Shown: positions 35,320 through 48,532 of the stretch, one piece after another
How the letters are laid out: each line of letters opens with the position of its first letter
Position numbering within the stretch: the stretch's first letter is position 1
Source: Sweltsa coloradensis
Taxonomy: Eukaryota > Arthropoda > Insecta > Plecoptera > Chloroperlidae
Reading direction: 5' to 3'
Assembly: GCA_024449915.1 (NCBI GenBank)
Contig: JAMZAV010000068.1
Location: forward strand, 310,001-374,000
Length of the DNA: 64,000 nucleotides
Made by a program: the position numbers and the translations under genes
Notes under the pieces: generated by a model
The model's input: the letters and a program-made list of their open reading frames with translations, nothing else
The model's database searches: none
Told to the model about the DNA's origin: nothing

Positions 35320-37990
35320 GTATGGAACACGTTTGAGAGGGGAATTAAATTAGCCGTGGAATTGCATGGTACAAAAGGTAAAAGAAACGTAAAAAAAACA
35401 CGAGAGTAAATTTATACAGAACAAGCAATTTACATTTCCATGTATTTTCTGTGCATGATGGAATCTGTCAACAAAGTTTCCGTTTACGAGCATTGCAAAA
35501 CCAAATGAGTGTGCTAGGGTACAATAACAAGTTTTTTTATGTTTCATACTATATTACCAAATATAAATGAGTAAAAATGTTGTCTTTTATACCATTGTTT
35601 AATGAATCCCGCAAAGTTATAGCTCATAAAAGACTGTAGACCTAATCATGAATACTGCCTGACATGTTACATAGGTTAAAACTGATTAAGAGTGTTGACA
35701 ACTTTTGTTCATCAACCAAGTTGACTTGAGATGAAACGTTGTTCCACTCTACACTAGACAGAAAATGTCTTGTTTCTTCGACCGTTTTACTTTCCTTTTA
35801 GCTCACTTTCCAATGTATCTTGTTGCCATTGTTTGCTCATTATCATAAAACACTCTGTGTTCGAGTTGTTAGTGTTAGCTGGCTCTAAGCTGAGCTCGCT
35901 TCGCCACGCGTGTAATGCCATTGAATTGCAGATCAGTAAGGAACCATGCAAGACCCAGCCGCGAAAATGAGAGGCATGGTAAAACATGGATCCTATCAAC
36001 AGCTGTGGAAGTACGGGAACTTTGTTTTATACCCACACTCGCAAATATACATGCGTATCTTTGAAAACAACACTTTGTTGAAGTTTGCTGGTTACTTTAA
36101 ATTAGCATTAAGAGGCCAAAAACGGGTGCGTTTGTTTTTTGCTTGAACTGTGGAATCTGATATTAAAGTTCATTTATCCCATACGAGTGCTCGCTGAAAA
36201 TTTCAAGATACAGTTATAATCCATCTGGATTAACTTTTCTCGATAGATGTTCCCCATCGCGGTCACGTTCAGATACTGTCAGATCAGGCAGATTCAGATA
36301 CACACCACGCACATCGTGTGCTGAAGACAAGATCATAAATTAAAATAATCTTATCATATTTCAAGGTGAGTGATTTTCATAAATTATAATAATTTTTTCG
36401 TTCTTTTACCAATTTTCAATGTATTAATTGTTTCAAATACAGCATTGCTGTCATTTTATATTAAGGTACAACGCTAATAAATTTAGAAACATATTCAAAC
36501 ATAAAACATCATTAAAAAAGGACAACAAAAATATTTTAGTAAACGTAAAATAGGTTTCAGTATACATACAATAGGTTAACACTTCACAACAACAACTAGG
36601 TGTTTTAATCAATAGTAAATAATATAATAAATTATATTGACAATTAATTATGCGATGATGAATTGATGATTTATGAAGTACCTACTGATATTAAGTATAA
36701 AAATTAACAAAACAAATAAAATAATATAGCATCAATAAATTTAAAACTTAAGCTTTTCTATTGGATTAATGATTTTTTGATAAAGATAATAATATTCCAA
36801 ATATTTATACGGCTCATGAATATTTATAAATAATACTGACTGACGCAAAAAGCTAACTCAAATATTTGAATATTTCGTTGCATCTCTTGTTATAGCAGCT
36901 AATGACTGCTGGTTGAATTCGTTTTACATCGAGTAAAATTTTATTGCTACCATATTTTACGATATTTAATTATCATACTTAATAAAAAAATCACACAATA
37001 TTTGATTTATAACTTGACGTCGTCGCCAGCTACAATGCACGTTTTGTTTTTATGACTTATTCGAGGGCTTTTTGTTAAATCGATATTATTGAATACCATA
37101 TGAAATTTTAGTAACACAATTTAATGCTAACATAAAAGCTAATTTATATTCAATTCACGTGCATAATTTCCACAACACAACATTATTTATTAATTAATTT
37201 AGAATACGTGTCGGTCTGTTCTGTTTCCCATTTCAGGTGAGAAAATAATGTCCCAAGTTAAAAACACAATTTCCTATTGTTCATAGTCAAAGCCGCATAA
37301 ATTGTCAGAACTCATGCCTCACTGGTGTATGGTTACAATCTAATCCAACAAGATTTTACGTAATATAACCCCACCTCTTAAATACAAGAATGTCTAACTT
37401 CACGGCTGTTTATGGCTATGAAATCAAGGTGTCCCCAAGTTTCATTATTAAATTTCACGCACTCAAATTCATCACTTGTACGGCGATAGAAGCTTTTATG
37501 AAGAGATTATTAAGAACATCCAAGTATCAGCCAAATTTACTTTTGTTGCTATTCCTTTGCTAGGGAAACGAGCCGAAGATTCCACCCTGACTACAGTTTA
37601 GTCTGTAAGAGCTTTCAGAACGCCGTGAAACAAAATGTTTTATACTTAAAGGCAATGGCCGATCATGATAATCATCATTAACGCGTAAAAAATGTTACAC
37701 ACTGAGACAAGATGTTCAAGGATCTGGGCCTCATTGCAGAGGACCTTAATGTTGCCGGCAGACGCTTTGAGCGGGGCAATCTTAAACGAAAGGTGTACGG
37801 AACCTGTTTCCTTTAATGAAAGTTTTTCTGAGAAAGACATCTATTTTGGGAGACGATTAAAAGGGAAACTTACCGAAATGGACTTCAGGCTTTTTATACG
37901 ATTTTTTTCTTTCAAGCTTTAGTCTTTGTGTGGTCCTTTGAACTGGTGGGTTTAATCCTACTTCCCAAGAAGAAGGTTACAGGTTCATAT
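35320..37990. other. AT-rich stretch without recognised gene
   Basis: Overlapping frames on both strands at 35770-36146 and 37646-37922 are short and unrecognised. No family repeat is seen. Confidence 0.4.
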
Positions 37991-39317
37991 CTCGGGTAAT
38001 AGTGCGGCGGTCGAATCCGAAATTTCAGCTTTGACCCATACAGGCGGTACTATTTCGCGAAACCAAAATAAAATCGTCGGCTACTTCATTAACCACTAGA
38101 AAAATGACGTTGTGGTCTCGAAATGCGTGTACGTCATAGATTTACGACGCCATCTTGGATGCGCGGCGTCGATCGCACTTTGCGTTATAAATCATGTTGT
38201 AAATTCTGTAATTTTTGGATTAGAAAAATGAAATGTAGTGCGTTGTATTCACAAGACATGGGCGTACATCATGTTAAAATTTATTTTGGATGGCAACAAT
38301 AAGTCAAGGTGAAAAATCAACAATTGCGGGGAAAATTAACATTTTCAGAATTACACTAAAATGTTCTATATTTTTTTACAGTTAAACCATCAACATTTTC
38401 TTAAGACACGGGGATAGATTTTAATTGCGGAATTCATTTGTGAACACGTCCGTATTTTTCATTTTGCTTAAATGCAAATACTTTGGTCGCTTTGGTGGTA
38501 AACGTGATGAAAAGCGTAGCGTGCGGCAAACTACAAAACTGGTCGAATCCTTATTGTTGGATGCATTGTTATACAGATCCTGGCCAATAGAGACGTGGAA
38601 TCTTTACCTGGTCAAGTTTTCTCTTCCTATCCTGTTAGTGTATACCTTGAGGATAAAATAATCTTGGGTAGACATTTGCAATTTTGGGCAAAATATTTTT
38701 ACGACGCCATCTTGTTTTAGGCATATGCATATAGTACACGCTTTTGATTTTCATTTGTTTCCTACTATAATTATGACAGTTTTAACAAATCTGACGTGTT
38801 ATTTGGATTTTTCATAAAATTTCCTATTTATTGAAACAAATTTTGTCAGCCTGGGACTATTATGAGATTATTTGTAGGAAATTACATTTTATTAGTCCTT
38901 CAGCCAAGTACAATATTTAAGAGTGTTTGATGACGGACGAATAAATGTTCACATATTCATAAATAATGTTATTGGAAAATTATTTTTACATAGAGTTGTG
39001 TTAGGTTTGTCCCATGACACTAATGGTAGCCATTTACAAGATGGCTGCCAAATATATGTACTATCTAAGTGCCCGTTAGTGCGCCGCATCCGAGCAACGG
39101 TGTGCTTACACACTCATGCACATTATGCAGCAATCCGAGTTGGTGTGTTTTGGAGGTGTCACTCAGTCATCATGATTAGTGTTATGAACCCTAAAACACA
39201 TAGTCGAGGAAATGTAGGTACCTGATAACACAATGCCAAATTTGATTGGGGTACGATAATAAATCCTTCTTTTTTTTATATGTGGTGAACACGCTGGTTA
39301 CTACTTATTCGTCTTAT

Positions 39318-39530
39318 TGTCTTATTCGTCAATTGGCCAGCAATTCTGACCAAACGAGTGAGCGATTATGGCTGTGTAGTGCATTTGAAAGAAATTGTTT
39401 TTAAAAATAGCTGAAAAGCATTGAAATAAAGGTTTTAATAATATAAGCTTTTTCATGTACTATATAATAAACAAGTAACTATAGAAACTTGATAATAATC
39501 ACCTACAATGCAAACAAAAAGCAAGTGTTA
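39318..39530 (+). repeat. Diverged family H fragment
   Basis: Blocks GACCAAACGAGTG, TTTGAAAGAAATTG, GAAATAAAGGTTTTAAT, TAGAAACTTGATAATAATC and ACCTACAATGCA appear in family order with many differences. Both ends are missing. It lies inside the 5.3-kb element and is older than the two neighbouring H copies. Confidence 0.7.
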
Positions 39531-40126
39531 TGGTTGACGAGATATTTTACATTCCATTGCTTATTGGTATTACTTTAGCAATTAATACTACTTTATTAAA
39601 ATAATAATTATTCTATTTTAACAAAAATAATTTGCAATGGAATTTGAAAAAGTAATAAGATCCCATCGCATACAAAAACCTTGTAAATAGAAAGCCAAAC
39701 CTTACACACTCAAAATAAATGAGATCTAAAAGAAGGGCCAAGCTCGTGTATCTTTCTACATTTGAGTATTCTCAATTCATAAACGTACACTGCCCCGAAA
39801 CACACCCTTAAAAAACTTGGCAAAATATAATTTGCAACTAGGAAGAGTCTTCACGAGACATGCATGTATTCTCACGATTGTAAGAACTCACATTATTTGT
39901 ACAACGCTTTAGAGAAAATTTGAAATTATACATGTTATGCGAATTCTAAAATCACAAAACACTCACATTTCATCGCATCAGAACTTATTTTTTCTGTAGA
40001 CTTTTTTCACTTTTTTAGTTAGATGTTTAAATTAACTTATTGGTGCTTTTTTGTTCTATATCCACTGCATTAATTGGTCAATCTTTGCCGTGAAGCGCCC
40101 TAAAACTACTAATACTACTGGTCCAT

Positions 40127-40704
40127 AATGAGCGAAGCGAAGACTTCAATTTCACTGACCCCCAAAAAATTAGCTCGGGTGTTTTTTTGTTGTTGTATTT
40201 TTGTCTGTTTGTTCGCTCTCTACCGGGAAAACGGCATTGACGATTTTGATGAAAATTAAAGGGGACCTTCGAAATCTCTAAACTTAGACCTGCCACGTTT
40301 TTGGGTACAATCGAAAAAAATATTTTTCATGATTATTGTACTTTAACGATTTTTTTCTGATTTTTAGTGCGATATTTTCGTTACATTTGGCCGATTCCTA
40401 GCTACCAAACGGGTGGGGCTACAACGTTCATATTTCACATGGACATTAAGGTAATGGTGATGTATTGCTTTTTGAAAGAAAAAGTTGAAAAATTATCCAG
40501 AAACCATATAAATAAAGGTTTTAATATGAGTTTTTAAAGGTTTATAATAACAACTAACAAGAAACAATAGAAACTTGACAACAATCACCTACAATGCATT
40601 CACAAAGAACTTGCAAAGGTAAAGTAATCCAACGCAAACTAAAACCTTATTAAAAAAGCTCATCCATCAACGCGACTAAACAAAGCGTTCGCGAAGCGGC
40701 CTAG
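40127..40704 (+). mobile_element. Family H copy, full length, in 5.3-kb element
   Basis: It starts ATGAGCGAAGCGAAGACTTC after AT, lacking the first GG of other copies. It passes through CACTGACCCCC, AGCTCGGGTG and the AAACGGGTGGGGCTACAACG block, and ends with GCTCATCC, the AACGC/GCGTT stem and CTAG at 40701-40704, followed by T. Its 3' variant includes the GCGTTCGCGAAGCGGC block. Confidence 0.85.
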
Positions 40705-40961
40705 TTACCATCCATTGCTACAGTAAACGAGAGACAGGTTGGTTCAATAGACCAGCCTTTCCTGTCAGTGTTTGTTTGTTCGATGTCTCTTCTTTGCATG
40801 AAACTATGCAGGCTATTAAACAAACAAACATTGATTAGAATGATAAGATGGTATATTTAACATATAATTTACCTCTATAAAAAGTTAAAATGGTCTATTG
40901 AACAAGCCTATTCTTAGGCAATTTAAGCCATTTTCCCAATTACTTTCACATTTTAATGGAT

Positions 40962-41542
40962 AAGGAAGCTTCGCAAACGCTTTTTTTTAGTCGCGTTGAT
41001 GGAGGAGCTTTTTTAATAAGTTTTTAATTTGCGTGGGATCACTTTTCCCTTTGCAAGTTCTTTTGAATGCATTGTAGGTGATTGTTGTCAAGTTTCTATT
41101 GTTTCTTGTTAATTGTTATTATAAACCTTTAAAAACTCATATTAATATTAAAACCTTTATTCTATGGATTCTGGTAAACTTTTTATCTATTTTCTTTCAA
41201 AAAGCAATACATCACCATTACCTTAATGTCCATACAAAATATGAACGTTGTAGCCCTACCCGTTTGGTAGGAATCGGCTCAAATGTTACGAAAATATCGC
41301 ACTTAAAATCGAAAAAAAATCGTAAAAGTACGATATTCATGAGAAATATTTCTTCGATTGTACCCAAAAACTTGGCAGGTCTAAGTTCGAGATTTCGATG
41401 GTCCCCTCCAATTTTCATCAAGATCGTATATGCCGTTTGCCCGGTAGAAAAAAAAACAAAAAAAAACAAACAAACAATAAAAACATTGGAGCTAAATATT
41501 TTGAGGGGTCAGTGAAATTGAAGTCTTCGTTTCGCTCATCCA
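40962..41542 (-). mobile_element. Family H copy, full length, inverted
   Basis: On the minus strand it starts GGATGAGCGAAACGAAGACTT at 41542 after a T and ends with the octamer (here GCTCCTCC), the AACGC/GCGTTT stem and CTTCCTTA where others have CTTCCTAG, so the last bases are mutated. It faces the copy at 40127 across 257 bases of unrelated DNA. Confidence 0.8.
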
Positions 41543-42091
41543 AAAATGTCAGTATTTTGTGTATTTTAGAATTCGCATATTTCATTTTTAATTTTCTCCG
41601 GAGCGTTGTACAAATTAATGTGAGTAATTACGATCGAGCAGAATGCATGAATACGAATACACATGGGGCATGCAATTGGATTGTTTTAAAAATAAGGCAA
41701 TCTCAAATTTACACAGTAGGACCAATGCAGGATATAAAGGTAAAATTACGTTCTTACCACAAATACCTTACCTTGCTCATAAGGTACCAGTTGCATAACC
41801 AATTTAGTAATTTCGTGAATATTCATTCGTGCAAAGTATACATTACATCTCAATGCAAGTAAAATATTTACAAATTAGTTGGTTTTATTTGAAAGCTATT
41901 CAAAAGCGTTTGTCCTATCATGCACATAAAACAAGAAGCATTGTACATTACAAAATCTAAACCAAACATTTAATTTCGCAAATGGCTTCCACAGCGCCAA
42001 TTTCATATGGCTACATAAAAAAACCCTGATTCTAATATCATGCCCCATGTGTGTATTAAATTTCAAGATCCTGTTAAAAAGACTACGTTAA

Positions 42092-42290
42092 GAAAAATAT
42101 ATTTGGCGGTCATCTTCTAAAATGGTCGCCATTACTGTCACTGCGTTTTATTTGTAATGGTCGTAATGGAAATTCGTTTTTCCAATGATCGATAAGAACT
42201 ATTATATGTTTACCCAATTTAACTTTCTATCATAAATGTCTATACAATATATTTGGTGGCCATCTTGTAAAATGGCTACCATTAGTGTCA
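42092..42290. repeat. Direct repeat of a palindromic GGCCATCTT block
   Basis: Two copies about 150 bases apart share ATATATTTGG-GG-CATCTT, AAAATGG and CCATTA-TGTCA. The second straddles the inner edge of the right TIR. Each contains GGTGGCCAT and ATGGCTACC-like halves that can pair. CCATCTT resembles the YY1 core AAGATGG in reverse. Confidence 0.65.
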
Positions 42291-43315
42291 TGGGACAAAC
42301 CTAAGACAACTCTATGAACAAATAATTTTCCAATAACATTATTTATGAATATGTGAACATTTATTCGTCCGTCATCAAACACACTTAAATATTGTACTTG
42401 GCTGAAGGACTAATAAAATGTAATTTCCTACAAATAATCTCATAATAGTCCCAGGCTGACAAAATTTGTTTCAATAAATAGGAAATTTTATGAAAAATCC
42501 AAATAACACGTCAGATTTGTTAAAACTGTCATAATTATAATAGAAAACAAATGAAAATCAAAAGCGTGTACTATATGCATATGCCTAAAACAAGATGGCG
42601 TCGTAAAAATATTTTGCCCAAAATTACAAATGTCTACCCAAGATTATTTTTATCCTTAAGGTAAACACTAACAGGATAGGAAGAGAAAACTTGACCAGGT
42701 CAAGATTCCACGTCTCTATTGGCCAGGATCTGTATAACAATGCATCCAACAATAAGGATTCGACCAGTTTTGTAGTTTGCCGCACGCTACGCTTTTCATC
42801 ACGTTTACCACCAAAGCGACCAAAGTATTTGCATTTAAGCAAAATGAAAAATACGGACGTGTTCACAAATAAATTCCGCAATTAAAATCTATCCCCGTGT
42901 CTTAAGAAAATGTTGATGGTTTAACTGTAAAAAAATATAGAACATTTTAGTGTAATTCTGAAAATGTTAATTTTCCCCGCAATTGTTGATTTTTCACCTT
43001 GACTTATTGTTGCCATCCAAAATAAATTTTAACATGATGTACGCCCATGTCTTGTGAATACAACGCACTACATTTCATTTTTCTAATCCAAAAATTACAG
43101 AATTTACAACATGATTTATAACGCAAAGTGCGATCGACGCCGCGCATCCAAGATGGCGTCGTAAATCTATGACGTACACGCATTTCGAGACCACAACGTC
43201 ATTTTTCTAGTGTGTGATGAAGTAGCCGACGATTTTATTTTGGTTTCGCGAAATAGTACCGCCTGTATGGGTCAAAGCTGAAATATGCGTCTTTTTAGCC
43301 TTCGACCGCCGCACT

Positions 43316-46300
43316 ATAAGGTATTACATTTTGTATTCGACATTATATCGACACTGTTTTTAATTACTTTTGTTAACCATTAATTGTGTCCACACATAAT
43401 AATTGTGTTACAGGGGCTATTACCGGCAAAATGTATTGTCTTTCATAGGCCTATATTCTATAACAATACTTTATATACAAATAGTCTTCTAAAATTCCTA
43501 TCTTTAAAATATATTTATCCATTATTTAACTAAAGGTTTCAGCTCTCGAGTTCTGGCTTTGGTGTTCTGACGAATTTATTAAAGGGGCGTTTTACACAAA
43601 CAATACGTTCTTATAACTCACATTTCTTATGTACAAGTGATAATGCAATTCGACCGTGCCTTGTATTAAACTAATCTTTGCATCACAAATTTAATTCTTG
43701 CTGTGATATTTCTTATTTAAAGCTGCTGTGTAAAATATTAACAGTATATATTTCGCAATATCACTTCATATAACAATTGATGTCTTTACATTCGCAAGGA
43801 AATCTAGTCGACATCACCGTAGTTTGTGACTGAATCGTTCACTTGTGAGAGTAAGGATACGAGGGTTGAGGTAATAAACTGTAAATTGGTTTTATATCTT
43901 ATTTTCTTGGCAGTGTTGGTTATCGATATGAATACTGGTGATCAATTTTATTACCAAGCGTTACATTACATTGATGTCGATTACTCTGAAAACAATATTT
44001 TACACCAGTCTATCACAAACTCTTGCTATAACTACGACCTCGAGTGTTATTTGTCTGTCTCTGATATTGTAAAATTAGAGAATCATCGGTACATTTTCTC
44101 AATCAAATATAAAAACCTTCAACATAGAACAGAACATATAACTTTAGAATTGAGAACGCAGAGCATGTTAAAATGACATTTTTTCAACAGCCAGTATATC
44201 TGGACTGTACTTGGAAATAGTTCCAGGGTTTTATGAGCCCCACTTGGTAGACTGTGAGAATATAACGTGATTATGGTAAAGTCAGGTAGTCTTGATTATA
44301 ACATTGCTTGAATACAAATAAGGCTCATCCTATGCAATGGGGTGCGTAAAATTAACCGAATTCCGAAGCCATGGCAGCAATTAAACAAAATCAGCCCCTC
44401 TTGCCATGTTTTACATTTACAACACAGATAAACGTGTTTGCGTATAACTTGATAAAACACCTTTGTGTCCGTCAGGTTGATAAAGTAGTAGAACTACACG
44501 GGCCCGGTTATCTGCGTCGTTAAAAATAACAACCCGGACTGATTTTGCTTAATTGTGCCATGGTTTCTGATTTCGGATGGTAGCCCCCCCCCCCCACTGC
44601 AATACCATCACATCGGGAGCAGCTAATTTGCATGCAAGCAGTGTTGAAATCAAGATTGCATGACTGTATTTTAGCGGCAATGTATTATATATTCTAAACC
44701 TGCGCTCTAGACGAATTCGTAACCTTTTAGCACAGGCCAATGTGAGCACAAACTATGTTAAACCAATCGATACTAACAACTAGCCTTCAGAGTATTTTTA
44801 ACACGTAACCATTTGGGATTTGATAATTTAAATTACCACGCAACTGATCGCTGCTAATGCCAGTTTTATCAATATTATATAAAATAATAAAAAAATGTTA
44901 GGCTTCATATAAGAAATTTTATTTGAATTTACAATGTAGCTAACAAATATTCAAATTGCGCGACCCGGAGTACAGTTTCGATACAGTTTTCACGTGAATT
45001 TCAACGAACAAGTTTCAGAAAATGTTTTTATTCTGAAATTTCTGGTTGCATTAGTTCAATAAGTATTCAGGCAAATTGAATTAGCGATAGTAAAAAGTTT
45101 TCTTCCGAGTTATAGCCTTTCAATAAATTGATCACGCAACCGATCGTGAATGAGCATACAAAGTAAAACTGGCAAACATGGTATAAAACTGATCTAATAA
45201 GCGGTAGGTAATGTTTTGTTTACGATTTTATATCGTTCTAGCGTAGCCGCAATAAAGGCATGGTTTATAGCATTTGCAGCAACGTTTTACAAAGCCATGT
45301 TTTTGCAAAACACAGAAAGTTGTAAACTTCTAACAAGAGCCGCACAGAGTTTTCTGAAACATCGCTTTACTGGAGGGGTGATTAAATTCAGTGGCTGAGA
45401 AAAACTATAGCGGAAATATAGGGAGACGGGGAAAGCTGCGTGTGAGTCAACTATATAGAGAATGAAAGGGTTACGTATATATAGGGAAAGAGTTTTGTTT
45501 TTCAAGTTATAAACAGCTGTTCATCAGCGAGATGTTCTGTTGATGTAAAATATTGTGCTCGTATTTCTTTCATCATCCGAATGATATATAACATCTGCAT
45601 GTCTAAGGTGTATGTTTTTTATGGCTGTGTTATAAAAGTCAACATTATATCCATATACGATATAATAAATATTGTTAAAAAAACAGTCGGATACCAATTT
45701 ACGTTCATTACAAAACCTCACGCATTTCGTCGATTGTTATTAGCTTTTGCAGTTACTAAATTGAACATTATTTATGTATGGTTATCCAACGTTACATAAT
45801 GTTATGAACTGAAATAAATCAATTATTGATAATTATTCCAGACTGAAATTAGTTTTCAATAACATGTCTATCAAACTAATTGTAATAAGTTATTAGTATT
45901 GCTAGTTGCCACGATGAAATTTGCCACGTGCCAATTAGTGACACACCGATATTAATTCAAACCAAGTAGGCAAGCATTAACCTTTTGGTTAGCCTACATC
46001 GTTTGTGCTGCCTTCACGCACATAATATTATCCTTGTTTGGTTATATGTCTTATACTTTGTAAACTGTTTTCCAATGAGTCGAAATTAACCCAACCATTA
46101 ATTTGAAATATCTATCTTCAGAAATATAATGTTTATAAAAACGAAGACTGAATTATGCAGCGAATACCAGCTTACTTACTGTCATTAAATTCAATACAGT
46201 TCACGTCAAGAAATACATTTGTCAAAGTCAAGCTTTGAGTAATACACTGGTTACAAGCCCTTAGCTTTTCTCTGAACACTTCTGACTGATAAGGGATTTG

Positions 46301-48530
46301 TATTTCTTTTTATCGCATGCGAGCTCAGTTAACCGGCACTGAGCTAAGCGTATAAATAACCGCATCAATTTTCCCCTGCGATGAAAAACATTTTTCATCT
46401 ATTTTCCTTCTTTCATCGAGCGAGTCAAGTTAATTGCCACTGAATGCGGAACATGCATCCCGGCCGTTGTCAAAACCTTTGAAATCCCACACCTCGTACA
46501 CGCCGCACGCACTGCGATAATAGCCACTTTGCCTCGAACGTTTGCGCGCCTAGTAATTGCCCCAAGTAATTATCTTACAAGAGATCTGCCTTGTTTTTAT
46601 TTACGGTTGATATCAATGATTACATAGCCACAAGTAAATTGAATAGAAGAATGCACTCCATTATTTTTGTTCGTGGAGTAAAATGGAATGACTACGCTAC
46701 CTACAAACATTTATATTAATTAACATGCAACGTTTGTTTCGTTGTTGAGTATTTGCGTATATTATCTTGTTTGAAGCCTCGTGTACAAAGCGAGGATCGT
46801 CAATGCACATCATTATTTTCGAATGGGCGTTATTTTTAACATGAAATATTTCATAATAAATCATGGGATTATAAAAAAGTATTTCGATTACTACTCAGCA
46901 CTAAATGCTAGGATATAATATATATGTTATAATAATATGTTATAAGGTTATTTATTAATTTTTCATTACAACAATTAGTAAAATGGCATAGTTAAATTAT
47001 GAATTGACACTAAAGTGCAATATGAACAATGATGCTTTAAGGACAAATGACAATGTTGGTCAATTATTAAAAAATAATTGAGTTGAATAATTGAATTCAG
47101 TGTGATCAGAGAAAGGCCTAGACTATCACGTGAAGATGATTTTACCCTGGTGTATAAATATATCATCATAATCGTAAGTTGTTTTCAGAGAATTCACATG
47201 GAAAGTATTGGCGGCAGAAAACGGCAAAATTGACGGCAGATTGAAACAGGCAACGGTTTTAGAATAAGAAAACTATTTAGTATGAAACACTTAACACATT
47301 ACTGATTTCTGACATGTGAGAGCACAAAAGTGTAGACCTGATCAAAGCATATTGATGGTTGTGGTTGATTGTATGCGTTGCAATTACAGATGTCCGACAA
47401 GTTAAAAACTGCAAAACTATTCTCATAATATAAATTAAATACAAATACTATTCCTGCTAATTCATTGTAGGTTTTCTTGTTGTATTTTTGTATCTCTCTC
47501 ATATCCTCGCACTCTCACTAGCCAAATAAGTCGTGCCAACAACTACAAGTTAATAAATCCACGAAGGAACATTTGGAATAGAATGATAAAGTATACATTA
47601 AACACACTTGTGTAGATATTTTCAACTGTTAAAACCTAGAAAAGCGTTTTAAAATAAATAATAAATCTCTGCATTGAAAGCGAATAAAACAAGTTGATTG
47701 CGGGTTTCTTTGAGGCGGCGGAGTCGAACTAGTATTGAAACGGGCAGCCCGAGTGCAATGAAACCACTATAATAATAACAACAGTTCAGCTCTGCGGTAG
47801 CGAGAAATTGATAGAGACCAATATACGATATTGAAACTTAAAATGGAGATCCAATATACGAGTGAGAATAACAAAACACAAAATAAATATGAAGAACGAT
47901 GATTTATGACTAAAGAAAACATAAAAAGAACGGTAGGAAGTGATATGAAAATAATGAATAAAAAAAGCAATTATACGAAACATAAACACGAGTTTGTGAA
48001 TCGGCACATCGCAATTTAATATCCAACCCAATCATTCCACACCGCTTTTCTTCCTATTCTCTGCAATACTGTTTGATATCTCTCGCCATAAACACGTGCA
48101 AATGAAAATTATTATTGCATACTTCCATCTAAATGATTTCGTTCGCATTTCTGTGGTGAATTTTTTTTTACTCAGAGGGCATATTCTTTAGTCCCACAAA
48201 AAGTACATTCCCTCATTATTTCACATGTCACTCCAAACTCTCAAACGTGAGTCAATGGGGTCATACTTGAGACTGGTCTTCGCTGTAATGATAGTAGTTG
48301 CGCAGCTAGTCCGGGAGGCAGACTTGCGTTATTTTGAAATAGGGTGTGTTCAGTTAAGTGTGCTTTTCCATATTAATAAGTCGTCATTATCTAACAAAAC
48401 GCACTTAATAAACCTTTTACAAACATTTTTGTATTTATAACTTGCGCCGAAGTTTTACTATCAATTATACATAATATTATAAAGAGAGTATTTTCTAGCA
48501 CAGCAATGTTCCTTAAATAAATAAATAAAT
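43316..48530. other. AT-rich stretch; nothing else recognised
   Basis: Apart from the frame at 43826-44176 there is a C-homopolymer at about 44585-44597 and a GC-richer patch at 46310-46580. No window repeat family is present. Many short overlapping frames look like chance. Confidence 0.4.
43826..44176 (+). CDS. 116-codon open frame, doubtful
   Basis: The frame opens with GTG; the first ATG lies about 34 codons in. The later part (for example DIVKLENHRYIFSIKYKNLQ) reads like a protein in spite of its AT richness. It shows no motif I know and no clear splice sites. Confidence 0.2.
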   Translation: MTESFTCESKDTRVEVINCKLVLYLIFLAVLVIDMNTGDQFYYQALHYIDVDYSENNILHQSITNSCYNYDLECYLSVSDIVKLENHRYIFSIKYKNLQHRTEHITLELRTQSMLK

Positions 48531-48532
48531 AA

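Larger units (their letters stand above)
38001..43315. mobile_element. 5.3-kb element with 1.05-kb terminal inverted repeats
   Basis: Arms 38001-39057 and 42247-43315 are inverted copies, roughly 97 percent alike over the stretches I compared. Both ends read AGTGCGGCGGTCGAA inward. The right arm has a short insertion just inside its end. The flanks TAAT and ATAAG allow a TA or AT target duplication, but neither is decisive. The interior shares no frame that looks like a transposase and is invaded by family H copies. It is either a non-autonomous DNA transposon with very long TIRs or an inverted segmental duplication. Confidence 0.7.

Noticed and set aside
41078..41862. Plus frames of 145 and 154 codons and an 83-codon minus frame
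   Set aside because: They run across a family H copy and its poly-A-like stretches; the same reading appears in other H copies and is not a conserved protein.
38425..42881. Matching frames at 38425-38661 (plus) and 42624-42881 (minus)
   Set aside because: They match because they lie in the two arms of the inverted repeat. The reading has no transposase motif.
38001..43315. Polinton/Maverick
   Set aside because: Far too short, no matching 6-base duplication at the edges, and no capsid, integrase or polymerase frames.
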